Part shown: positions 7,517-14,101 of the stretch, one piece after another
Layout: each line of letters starts with the position of its first letter
Numbering within the stretch: position 1 is the first letter of the stretch
Assembly: GCA_002784465.1 (NCBI GenBank)
Contig: PFLE01000011.1
Location: 67,966-125,678, forward strand
Source: Candidatus Shapirobacteria bacterium CG_4_10_14_0_8_um_filter_39_15
GTDB taxonomy: Bacteria > Patescibacteriota > Microgenomatia > UM-FILTER-39-15
DNA: 57,713 nt
Direction of reading: 5' to 3'
Notes under the pieces: model-generated
Database searches by the model: none
What the model saw: the letters and a program-made list of their open reading frames with translations, nothing else
Told to the model about the DNA's origin: nothing
Made by a program: the position numbers and the translations under genes

Positions 7517-9220
7517 TTAGCTTGGTAAAATACCACGAATTTTAAAAATTTCTTTAGCAATATCAAACCATAAAGGGGCGGCCGTCTCCGAACCCCAAGG
7601 AGAAGAAGTCGGTTCGGTTAACGATACCAGCATTACGAATTTTGGATTATCCGCTGGCGCAAAACCGACAAACGAAGCGATCGTTTTTTGACTATCATAA
7701 TGTCCGGCAATCGGTATTTGGGCGGTGCCGGTTTTCCCCGCGATCCGGTACCCTTTCGGCGCGGCCCATTTTGCCTCTCCGTATTGAGTCGCGCTAACCA
7801 TTAATTCCGTCATTACTTTAGCGGTAGTTTCCGTGATTGGCTGGCGAATTATTTTTGGTCTAATCTCCATTGTCTTTTCCGAATCGGTAATTTTATTGAC
7901 TGCGTGAGGCTCAAGAAGTTTTCCTCCGTTGGCAATTGCCCCGACCGCGCTTACCATCTCAATCGGGGTAACGGCCACTCCCTGCCCAAAGGAAATAGTT
8001 GCTAAATCAATATCTGCCCATTTTTCCGGGGATCTTAAGGGAATATTGATTTCCCCTGTAAGATCGACATTTGTTAATTGCCCGATTCCAAAATTATTCA
8101 AATCACGATATAATTTTTGCCGTCCGAGTTTTTCGGCCACGTAAACCATGCCGATATTATCCGAATGCTGTAATATTTCCGTCATTGTTGAGTTGGGATG
8201 ATATTTATCATCCCAAGTTCTAACCGTATATTCTCCAATCACCCGCGGACCGAAACATTGACTACATTGTTCATCAACTTTGATTACTCCTTCATTTAAG
8301 GCTGAAGCCATAACTAAAACCTTAAAAACTGATCCTGGTTCGAATGTTTGAGAAACCACCGGATCCGGAAAAAGCATCCGGTCGGTCGAACTATAATTTC
8401 CGGGGTCGTAATTAGGAAAAGAGGCGCTGGAAATCAAACCGCCGGTTTTTGGATCTATAATTACGACCAAACCGGCCTTGGCGCCATATTTAGTTAATGC
8501 CAACTTAAGTTTTTCTTCAACCATAAATTGAATACCCCGATCCAAATACAGATAAAGATCACGTCCGACAATTGCCTGATTTTCAACAGTCTTTCCAATC
8601 GGAATCGAAATTCCAAAAGCATCTTTTTCCATCTCAATCGTTCCTGAACGGCTTCTTAGTTCCCGATCGTAATAACCTTCCAGCCCAAAATATCCTTGAT
8701 TGCTGCCAATTGAATTCTTCCCTACAAATCCCAACAGATGGGCGCTCATTGACGCTTCGGGATAGTCTCTTTTTTCTTCGGATTCAAAATCAAGTCCTTT
8801 GATTTTCAGATTTTCAATTGATTGTTTTTGTTCTTTAACAATTGATTTTGCCAGATATGACCAAGCTAAATCCCTATTTTCGAACTTATTTTTTATCTCA
8901 ATTTTCATTTTTTCTTTTAGGGTTTCATCCGGTTCTAATATCGCAACCAGACGATCTAGATTTTCGCCGGATAAAGAATAATCTCTTTGCTGATTGATAA
9001 AGAGATTGTAAATTTCCCGGTTGTTGATGATCGGAAAGTTATCGCTCGTATGAATTAGTCCTCTTGAGCCGGGTATTACTCGCAAAGATTGGTATTGTGA
9101 TTCGGCTTGGGCAGAGAGCTTTTCACCGCTAATAATTTGCCAATAAAAAAGTTTGACGGAAATTATAAACGATAAGAGGAAAAAGTTGATTATAAGAATT
9201 TTAATTCGTGAAGACGACAT
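7517..9220 (-). CDS. ftsI: Septal peptidoglycan transpeptidase FtsI (class B PBP)
   Basis: Class B penicillin-binding protein of 567 residues that cross-links septal peptidoglycan outside the membrane. An N-terminal membrane anchor lies at about 8-28 (ILIINFFLLSFIISVKLFYW), followed by a dimerisation domain and the transpeptidase domain. Active-site motifs are SVFK (in FEPGSVFKVLVMAS), SDN (in QHSDNIGMVYVAE) and KTGT (in RIAGKTGTAQIP). No C-terminal PASTA domains are seen; it ends soon after the catalytic domain, more like FtsI than Spo-type PBPs. It lies nine bases downstream of the ftsL-like gene. Confidence 0.95.
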   Translation of the reverse strand: MSSSRIKILIINFFLLSFIISVKLFYWQIISGEKLSAQAESQYQSLRVIPGSRGLIHTSDNFPIINNREIYNLFINQQRDYSLSGENLDRLVAILEPDETLKEKMKIEIKNKFENRDLAWSYLAKSIVKEQKQSIENLKIKGLDFESEEKRDYPEASMSAHLLGFVGKNSIGSNQGYFGLEGYYDRELRSRSGTIEMEKDAFGISIPIGKTVENQAIVGRDLYLYLDRGIQFMVEEKLKLALTKYGAKAGLVVIIDPKTGGLISSASFPNYDPGNYSSTDRMLFPDPVVSQTFEPGSVFKVLVMASALNEGVIKVDEQCSQCFGPRVIGEYTVRTWDDKYHPNSTMTEILQHSDNIGMVYVAEKLGRQKLYRDLNNFGIGQLTNVDLTGEINIPLRSPEKWADIDLATISFGQGVAVTPIEMVSAVGAIANGGKLLEPHAVNKITDSEKTMEIRPKIIRQPITETTAKVMTELMVSATQYGEAKWAAPKGYRIAGKTGTAQIPIAGHYDSQKTIASFVGFAPADNPKFVMLVSLTEPTSSPWGSETAAPLWFDIAKEIFKIRGILPS

Positions 9221-9229
9221 TTGACTTTT

Positions 9230-9511
9230 TTAACGCAAGGCCAGCGGAGCCGCCTGAGAAAGACTAACAACCGGACTATTATTAGTAAAACCCAATTTCA
9301 TTGCCTCATCGACAACTCTTCTGATAGATGACAATCGGGAAATTTCCTCACTTAGGGATTTGTTTTCCTGTTTGATTGAATTCGTTTGTTTTTCCAGTTG
9401 ATTGATTTCTATTCCGTTCGTGGCGACCAAGCTAACCACAACCATTTTGGCAACCGAAAACATAATTACTAAACCAATAATTCCTTTTAACAAATTTTTC
9501 GATTTGTTCAT
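9230..9511 (-). CDS. ftsL: FtsL-like divisome protein
   Basis: A 93-residue bitopic protein. It has a short basic N-terminus, a membrane segment at about 9-30 (KGIIGLVIMFSVAKMVVVSLVA), then a coiled coil with heptad spacing (INQLEKQTNSIKQENKSLSEEISRL) and a C-terminal GF motif (AMKLGFTNNSPV). This is the layout of FtsL/DivIC, which form a complex with FtsQ and activate FtsI/FtsW. The position just before ftsI is canonical for ftsL. No Shine-Dalgarno precedes the ATG; instead a long hairpin fills the gap to mraZ. Confidence 0.75.
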   Translation of the reverse strand: MNKSKNLLKGIIGLVIMFSVAKMVVVSLVATNGIEINQLEKQTNSIKQENKSLSEEISRLSSIRRVVDEAMKLGFTNNSPVVSLSQAAPLALR

Positions 9512-9518
9512 TTTGTTT

Positions 9519-9583
9519 GGGTATGGGCGGGTAATTTTTCTGGAGGGCAGGCAGATAACCAGAAATTTTCCCGCCCATAACCC
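9519..9583. repeat. Long imperfect hairpin filling the mraZ-ftsL gap
   Basis: The arm GGGTATGGGCGGG...TTTTTCTGG starts at 9519 and its near-complement CCAGAAATTTTCCCGCCCAT...CCC ends at 9583, leaving a loop of about 15 bases. The stem has about 24 pairs with a few mismatches. It spans almost exactly from the mraZ stop to eight bases before the ftsL start. rsmH normally occupies this place. No U-tract follows, so it looks like a MITE-type or RNA-processing structure, not a terminator. Confidence 0.75.
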
Positions 9584-9984
9584 TAATTTATTTGATTTTC
9601 AATTTTCTTACGATATACTTCCCACGTTTTAGTATTCCAAATTTCAAAATGATCACCGGCCCCGATTAAAGTTAAATCTTCATTTACTCCGGAATAATCA
9701 ACCATCGCTTCCGGAATGACAAAACGACCGGCCGAGTCCAAATCAATCATTTCCGCGTTCATACATAAACGTCGTCGCAGATCGCGGCCTTCGGCATCGG
9801 AAATCGGTCTGGCTAAATCAATCGCGGTCACCGCTTCCCATTTTTTTTCTTCAAAACCGAAAATGCATTTTTCCAAACCAATTGACAAAACGACTTTATT
9901 GCCGAGGATCTCTTTTCGCAGTTTCATCGGTAAAGCCAAACGGTTTTTTCCGATCATGGTGGGTTGGTAAGTTCCTAATAACAT
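9583..9984 (-). CDS. mraZ: Transcriptional regulator MraZ
   Basis: First gene of the dcw cluster; 133 residues with two SpoVT/AbrB-type swapped-hairpin domains. The N-terminal domain begins MLLGTYQPTMIGKNRLALPMKLR and the second holds LDSAGRFVIPEAMVDYSG. MraZ binds repeats upstream of its own gene and regulates the cluster. The start is supported by AGGAG four bases upstream. GTA-containing repeats with 10-base spacing at 9999-10022 could be its operator. rsmH, its usual partner and neighbour, does not follow. Confidence 0.93.
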   Translation of the reverse strand: MLLGTYQPTMIGKNRLALPMKLRKEILGNKVVLSIGLEKCIFGFEEKKWEAVTAIDLARPISDAEGRDLRRRLCMNAEMIDLDSAGRFVIPEAMVDYSGVNEDLTLIGAGDHFEIWNTKTWEVYRKKIENQIN

Positions 9985-9998
9985 TTTTCTCCTTTTTG

Positions 9999-10051
9999 CT
10001 ACTATTTACTACTCTATAATACATATTGAGACAGTTTAATATATATGTCAA
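9999..10051 (-). promoter_or_regulatory. Putative mraZ promoter and MraZ operator
   Basis: On the minus strand AGTAG occurs twice with 10-base spacing (9999-10003 and 10009-10013), and a third GTA follows the same phase at 10020-10022. Three boxes one helical turn apart is the pattern MraZ recognises in other bacteria, although the E. coli box (TGGG) differs. TTGACA is at 10046-10051, but no -10 box lies at the standard 17-base distance, so the promoter is uncertain. Confidence 0.35.
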
Positions 10052-10177
10052 GGGGCGAAATAAATTGCGAGGCAATTTAAACGCCCCGCCGACCCCGTCA
10101 AAAAAGGCGAACGGCAAGATTCTACGGGGTCAGGGAATTGTGTGTCATTGCGAGGGAGTTTCCGCGACCGTGGCAAT
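10052..10177. repeat. Three successive hairpins upstream of mraZ
   Basis: Hairpin one spans 10052-10087 (GGGGCG...GCAATTT...CGCCCC with an inner ATTGC/GCAAT stem). Hairpin two has GACCCCGT at 10091-10098 and ACGGGGTC at 10124-10131, a perfect 8-bp stem. Hairpin three, 10147-10177, has ATTGC/GCAAT and the GTCATTGCGAGGGAG wording of common dispersed extragenic repeats. Together they fill the 196-base gap between mraZ and the gene at 10181. Nothing else is evident there besides the mraZ control region. Confidence 0.6.
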
Positions 10178-10180
10178 CTT

Positions 10181-10936
10181 TTACTTTACCAGAATGAAGA
10201 CGTTCAATCCCTCTGTAGCTGATTTACCAACCTCTTGCCAAGAAGATTGATTGGGATTCCAGCCCAAAAGATTCACGGTATCAGATCCAGAATAAGTTAT
10301 TTTTGCGATTCCTTTCGGAATCCCATTGTCACTGGAGAAAATTCCATAAGGTCCGCTAACGATTTCTTTTCCGGGGTCTTTGGGCACACCCACGGTATTC
10401 ATGGTTAAAAACATGACATTCTTCGGTAAGGTTCCGGTGAAAACAAAATTCTTATTATCAACGTTCAATTCGTTTTTGGCCGTTGGCATTTTCTGTAAAT
10501 GAAAAGCCGTCTCATATTTACTAACGCTTCCATTCCCACGAAATCTTAAAGTCAGGGACCCTTCGGTCACGCCCTCGTCATATTTGCAAACATTTTTGGA
10601 GCACGAACCCAAAAGCATATCTTTCTGGATTGCAGAATTGCCATTCGTTTCGATTGAGCCGATAACCCCTCTTTGCTGGTCGCCCACTAAATAAACCAAT
10701 TCATATTCTACCGTCTTAATATTTTGCAAATTGATCGCTTTTAGAGTGATTTGGTGAGCCTGTGAATCCGGAGTCAAGGTTACAAACGGTCTTTGATTAA
10801 TTAGCGCTTGGGCGACCTCAACCTCTGGAGTTTGGGTATTTATGTTGTTCTGCTTCTGCCGACTTCTAATTACCAGATAACCAGACAACAAGATAACCAG
10901 TAAACCAACTACAACAAAAGGTAGGTATTTCTTCAT
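10181..10936 (-). CDS. Membrane-anchored extracytoplasmic protein, function unknown
   Basis: 251 residues: an N-terminal membrane segment at about 5-23 (LPFVVVGLLVILLSGYLVI) with no lipobox cysteine, a Gln/Asn-rich linker, then a beta-rich outer region. The region ITLKAINLQNIKTVEYELVYLVG and the two close cysteines in GSCSKNVCKYD recall an immunoglobulin-like or cohesin-type fold, but I recognise no family. It starts three bases downstream of glyQS with its own TACAAT box seven bases before the ATG. No function is assigned. Confidence 0.75.
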   Translation of the reverse strand: MKKYLPFVVVGLLVILLSGYLVIRSRQKQNNINTQTPEVEVAQALINQRPFVTLTPDSQAHQITLKAINLQNIKTVEYELVYLVGDQQRGVIGSIETNGNSAIQKDMLLGSCSKNVCKYDEGVTEGSLTLRFRGNGSVSKYETAFHLQKMPTAKNELNVDNKNFVFTGTLPKNVMFLTMNTVGVPKDPGKEIVSGPYGIFSSDNGIPKGIAKITYSGSDTVNLLGWNPNQSSWQEVGKSATEGLNVFILVK

Positions 10937-10938
10937 TA

Positions 10939-12249
10939 TTAATATTGTAACTTACCGGAAAACCATTTTGCAAGTTCGTCAACTTTAACCCTTATCTGCT
11001 TAGTCGTATCCCTGTCTCTAATTGTTACGGTTTCGTCATTCAAGGTTTGAAAATCAACGGTAACGCACCAAGGTGTCCCTATTTCGTCTTGCGCTAGATA
11101 ACGCTTGCCAATATTCCCCCGATCATCCCAAGCAACCATGAAATCATTTCTCAATGATTCGTAAATCTTTTTTGCTTGAAGGACTAAATCAGATTTATTC
11201 GCCAGCAAAGGAAAAATTGCCACTTTATATGGAGCCAACAATGGATGCAGTTTTAAAACAATTCTTTTTTCTTCCTCGTTATAAGCATCAATTAAGAAAA
11301 ACAGTAAAGATCGATCTACTCCGGCCGATGTTTCGATATCCCAAGGAGAATATTCTTCGCTCGTTTCCGGATCATGATATTTCAAATTTTTACCAGAGAA
11401 CTCTTCGTGCCGCCTCTGATCCCAATCGCCGCGGTGATGAATTCCCATCAGTTCATCCCAACCCCAAGGAGTTTCGTATTCAATATCGGTTGCCATTTTT
11501 GCGTAGTGGGCTCTTTTTTCCGGTTCATGATCGCGGAATCGCAGTTTTTCTTTTTTAATTCCTAATTTCAAATACCAATCCATTCGGTTCTGTTTCCAAT
11601 ATTCAAACCATTTTTTTCCTTCTTCTTCATCGGGTTTAATAAAATACTGCACTTCCATCTGCTCAAATTCCCGAGATCTGAAGATAAAATTACCAGGGGT
11701 GATTTCATTCCGAAAAGCTTTTCCCATCTGGGCAATGCCAAAAGGAATTTTTACTCGGGTTGAGTCAACCACATTTTTAAAATTGACCTGAACGCCATTG
11801 GTAATTTCCCCGCGCAGAAATATTTCCAGTTGTTTTCCTTCAACTACCCCAAGATACGCTTTAACCAGAAGGTTAAATTGTTGAGGTTCAGTCCATTCGA
11901 CCTTTTGATCCTTGTGAATTTTCTCATGTTCTGCCATTTCATCAGATTTATCAGCTCTCACCCGTTGATGACAAAGTTTACATTCAACCAAGGGATCGGT
12001 AAAAGCTTGGGTATGGCCAGAGGCTTCCCAGGCTTTGGGATTCATCATAATGGCGGCATCCAGACCGACTACATCGTCTCTCAATTGCACTGTTTCTTTC
12101 CACCACAAATCTTTAAGATTCTTCTTGAGCAAGGACCCAGAAGGTCCATAATCCCAGGTCCCAGCCAATCCCCCATAAATTTCCGATCCGGGGAAAATAA
12201 ATCCCCGCCTTTTACACAAACTAGTAACTTTTTCCAATAAATCAGACAT
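10939..12249 (-). CDS. glyQS: Glycyl-tRNA synthetase, dimeric class II type
   Basis: 436 residues, single-chain alpha2 GlyRS, which charges tRNA-Gly. The N-terminus CKRRGFIFPGSEIYGGLAGTWDYGPSG is motif 1 and its surroundings. Motif 2 is FRNEITPGNFIFRSREFEQMEVQYF. Motif 3 is ETSAGVDRSLLFFLIDAY. The C-terminal anticodon domain begins at KLHPLLAPYKVAIFPL. One CxxC pair (CKLC) lies in the insertion after motif 1. It is unrelated to the tetrameric glyQ/glyS type. The promoter places the transcription start on the ATG. Confidence 0.96.
   Translation of the reverse strand: MSDLLEKVTSLCKRRGFIFPGSEIYGGLAGTWDYGPSGSLLKKNLKDLWWKETVQLRDDVVGLDAAIMMNPKAWEASGHTQAFTDPLVECKLCHQRVRADKSDEMAEHEKIHKDQKVEWTEPQQFNLLVKAYLGVVEGKQLEIFLRGEITNGVQVNFKNVVDSTRVKIPFGIAQMGKAFRNEITPGNFIFRSREFEQMEVQYFIKPDEEEGKKWFEYWKQNRMDWYLKLGIKKEKLRFRDHEPEKRAHYAKMATDIEYETPWGWDELMGIHHRGDWDQRRHEEFSGKNLKYHDPETSEEYSPWDIETSAGVDRSLLFFLIDAYNEEEKRIVLKLHPLLAPYKVAIFPLLANKSDLVLQAKKIYESLRNDFMVAWDDRGNIGKRYLAQDEIGTPWCVTVDFQTLNDETVTIRDRDTTKQIRVKVDELAKWFSGKLQY
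10944..10973 (-). promoter_or_regulatory. Putative promoter of the membrane-anchored protein gene
   Basis: On the minus strand TTGCAA (10968-10973), 18 bases, TACAAT (10944-10949), then seven bases to the ATG at 10936. It overlaps the end of glyQS. The spacing would give a leaderless transcript. Confidence 0.4.
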
Positions 12250-12255
12250 AATCTA

Positions 12256-12284
12256 ACTATACCTGAAAGCTTATTCCCCGTCAA
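12256..12284 (-). promoter_or_regulatory. glyQS promoter with leaderless spacing
   Basis: The minus strand shows TTGACG (12279-12284), a 17-base spacer, TATAGT (12256-12261), then six bases and the ATG at 12249. This is the best sigma-70-like promoter in the window. Its spacing predicts transcription starting at or beside the start codon. No Shine-Dalgarno sequence exists. Confidence 0.65.
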
Positions 12285-12302
12285 CAAACCTTTTGGTAAA
12301 TC

Positions 12303-12334
12303 CCACCCTCCAGGTGGTCTAGCTTGGCACCTGG
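12303..12334 (+). repeat. Tripartite hairpin repeat, copy 1
   Basis: Arms a-a'-a: CCACC (12303-12307), GGTGG (12313-12317), then CACC after the loop. The second hairpin pairs CCAGGTG (12310-12316) with CACCTGG (12328-12334) around the 11-nt loop GTCTAGCTTGG. It lies in the divergent region between glyQS and the DHH gene. Confidence 0.75.
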
Positions 12335-12363
12335 CAAATTTCGTACACATTAGTATTTTCGGA

Positions 12364-12395
12364 CATTCCGGGAATGGATTAGCTTGGCATTCCGG
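12364..12395 (+). repeat. Tripartite hairpin repeat, copy 2
   Basis: CATTCC (12364-12369), GGAATG (12371-12376), an 11-nt loop GATTAGCTTGG, CATTCC (12388-12393). The stem differs from copy 1 while the loop keeps TAGCTTGG. It is part of a 42-bp sequence (12354-12395) repeated exactly at 13511-13552. Confidence 0.75.
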
Positions 12396-12430
12396 GAAAT
12401 ATAAAGTTTCTCTAATCAAGTTTTAATTTC

Positions 12431-12439
12431 TGATATAAT
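12431..12439 (+). promoter_or_regulatory. Extended -10 promoter of the DHH gene, leaderless spacing
   Basis: TGATATAAT is a perfect extended -10 element, followed by six bases and the GTG start at 12446. Transcription would begin on or beside the start codon. It faces the glyQS promoter across the two hairpin repeats. Confidence 0.6.
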
Positions 12440-12445
12440 ATATTT

Positions 12446-13471
12446 GTGCTCAAAAAATACCAACATTTATTTAGTAAAGATCAATCTTTTTTGATTCTCT
12501 GCTCAAAACCGCTTGATTCTGATTCTCTCGGAAGCGGACTAATTTTGAAAAAATATCTAGAGTCCCTTGGCAAAAAATGTAAATTGGTATTTCCACGAGA
12601 AATTACCGAAGAAGAAAAAGCAATGAATTCCTACTTACCCTATTTTGATGAAATTGAAACAAAAGATACCAGAGAATTATTTACTAAAAAGGCTTTTGAT
12701 GTTTTGATATTCCTTGACGGAACCAATTCGGTACAATACTACGATACTGATAAAACCCCAGATAATTCCCCCAACTTTCAATTGTATACGGATCGTATCC
12801 GAATTGATCACCATCACGGCAATCCAGAAAAAATCGGCACTATCAATATTCATTTTCCAAAATTATCTTCAACAGCAGAGGTATTACTGACTAAAATTAT
12901 TCCCGATTCCTTTATTGATCAAGAAATTGCTACTTTGGGATATGCAGCATTGGTTGGAGATACTGGTAACTTTCAATGGAATTTTTCTGCCTCAACGTTA
13001 AGAATCGCTGGCAAATTAATTTCTAAAAGAGCTGACTGGGAATTGGTTCTTGATAAAATTTTCTTCTCAAAATCAAAAAGTTATTTCGATATGCTTGCGT
13101 ATGTTATTCAAAATTCAGAATATTATGATGATCTCGGAACCTGTTTTGTTTTCCTACCTTATAAAAAACTTCAAAAAGACCAACTCGATGAAGATAAATT
13201 AAAAGATTTAAAACAATCGTTTCAAGATGCTTTCGCCAGAAGAGTAATCGGCTATCCAAGAGGAATTATTGTTTATGAAAAAGAGCCTGGGAGAGTTTAT
13301 GTTTCAGTCAGAGGAAATAACCTTACAAATAATATTAATTTCCCAAAAATTTTAATGGAAATTGGAGGCAACGGCGGAGGTCATTTTAATGCTACCGGTT
13401 TTGATGTCAAGCAGGACTTCAAAACAGTCAAGAATTCTTTAATCCAATTAATCACAAAATACACTCGATAA
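12446..13471 (+). CDS. DHH/DHHA1 phosphoesterase (NrnA-like)
   Basis: 341 residues from a GTG start; the only plus-strand gene. Family members hydrolyse short oligonucleotides, pAp or cyclic-dinucleotide products in the cytoplasm using Mn2+. Motifs are the first metal site PLDSDSLGSGL, DGTNSVQYYD, the DHH signature in RIDHHHG, VGDTGNFQWNFS and the DHHA1 motif GGNGGGHFNATGF. Start choice rests on the -10 box six bases upstream. The gene is bracketed by the direct repeats 12354-12395 and 13511-13552. The exact substrate (nano-RNA versus pAp) cannot be told from sequence alone. Confidence 0.88.
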   Translation: MLKKYQHLFSKDQSFLILCSKPLDSDSLGSGLILKKYLESLGKKCKLVFPREITEEEKAMNSYLPYFDEIETKDTRELFTKKAFDVLIFLDGTNSVQYYDTDKTPDNSPNFQLYTDRIRIDHHHGNPEKIGTINIHFPKLSSTAEVLLTKIIPDSFIDQEIATLGYAALVGDTGNFQWNFSASTLRIAGKLISKRADWELVLDKIFFSKSKSYFDMLAYVIQNSEYYDDLGTCFVFLPYKKLQKDQLDEDKLKDLKQSFQDAFARRVIGYPRGIIVYEKEPGRVYVSVRGNNLTNNINFPKILMEIGGNGGGHFNATGFDVKQDFKTVKNSLIQLITKYTR

Positions 13472-13477
13472 TTTCGT

Positions 13478-13510
13478 ACACACCGGGTGTGTCTTAGCTT
13501 TCCACACTGG
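13478..13510 (+). repeat. Tripartite hairpin repeat, copy 3
   Basis: ACACAC (13478-13483), CGG, GTGTGT (13487-13492); the second hairpin pairs GTGTG (13487-13491) with CACAC (13503-13507) around the 11-nt loop TCTTAGCTTTC. Stem bases differ from the other copies. In the left flank of the DHH gene the matching place holds only TTAG between the same outer sequences. Confidence 0.7.
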
Positions 13511-13552
13511 TATTTTCGGACATTCCGGGAATGGATTAGCTTGGCATTCCGG
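13511..13552 (+). repeat. 42-bp direct repeat containing tripartite hairpin copy 4
   Basis: Identical over 42 bases to 12354-12395. The hairpin is CATTCC (13521-13526), GGAATG (13528-13533), loop GATTAGCTTGG, CATTCC (13545-13550). It sits between the converging DHH and recO genes. No U-tract follows, so it is not an obvious terminator. Confidence 0.8.
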
Positions 13553-13557
13553 TAAAA

Positions 13558-14100
13558 TTACCATATTTCTCTAATAATTTTTGGGCTGGTGATTTTTTTC
13601 TCGGTAATTTGCTCAATGTAATCTTTTAGACTTTTTTGACTGTCTTTCAAATTTTCCGGTACGCCAAACCCTAATTCAGTGATCAATTCCTTTTCAAAAT
13701 TAACCACCAATTCGGTATAATTTCTTTCACTCAATCTCGACAATGAATTTACTAAAAGTTTAAACACTTGATAATGTTCTTGGCCTTCGGCCGTAAGTTT
13801 GTCAACCAGTTCGCAAAGATAATAGGCTACCCCAACCGATTTTATGTCTTTTCTCCAATTTGAAAAAGAATTAATTACTTCGACTTCTGACAAACTATCA
13901 AGATTTTTTCCGCAATTCAAATAAACATTAACATCGTTAAAAAGTTCCAAATTCCCTCCCCGCCGGCTGGTAATTCTTCGAACACCTTTGGCAATCACCC
14001 GTAGTTTCCCGTGGTTTTTGGTAAAAATAGTCAGAAGACGATCGGCTTCACCGTAATTGGAGCGTTTGAGGATAATTCCTTCGGTCTTGTAAGCTCTCAC
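13558..14100 (-). CDS. recO: DNA repair protein RecO (short form)
   Basis: Recombination mediator that helps RecA load on SSB-coated DNA; 180 residues. The N-terminal OB fold is clear: RAYKTEGIILKRSNYGEADRLLTIFTKNHGKLRVIAKGVRR, then LELFNDVNVYL. A helical part YYLCELVDKL...FEKELITELGF follows. Typical RecO has about 240 residues and many carry a C-terminal zinc finger; here the protein stops before it and no CxxC is present. It ends at a normal stop next to the hairpin repeats and starts one base from the DUF4012 gene. Confidence 0.85.
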   Translation of the reverse strand: MRAYKTEGIILKRSNYGEADRLLTIFTKNHGKLRVIAKGVRRITSRRGGNLELFNDVNVYLNCGKNLDSLSEVEVINSFSNWRKDIKSVGVAYYLCELVDKLTAEGQEHYQVFKLLVNSLSRLSERNYTELVVNFEKELITELGFGVPENLKDSQKSLKDYIEQITEKKITSPKIIREIW

Positions 14101-14101
14101 C

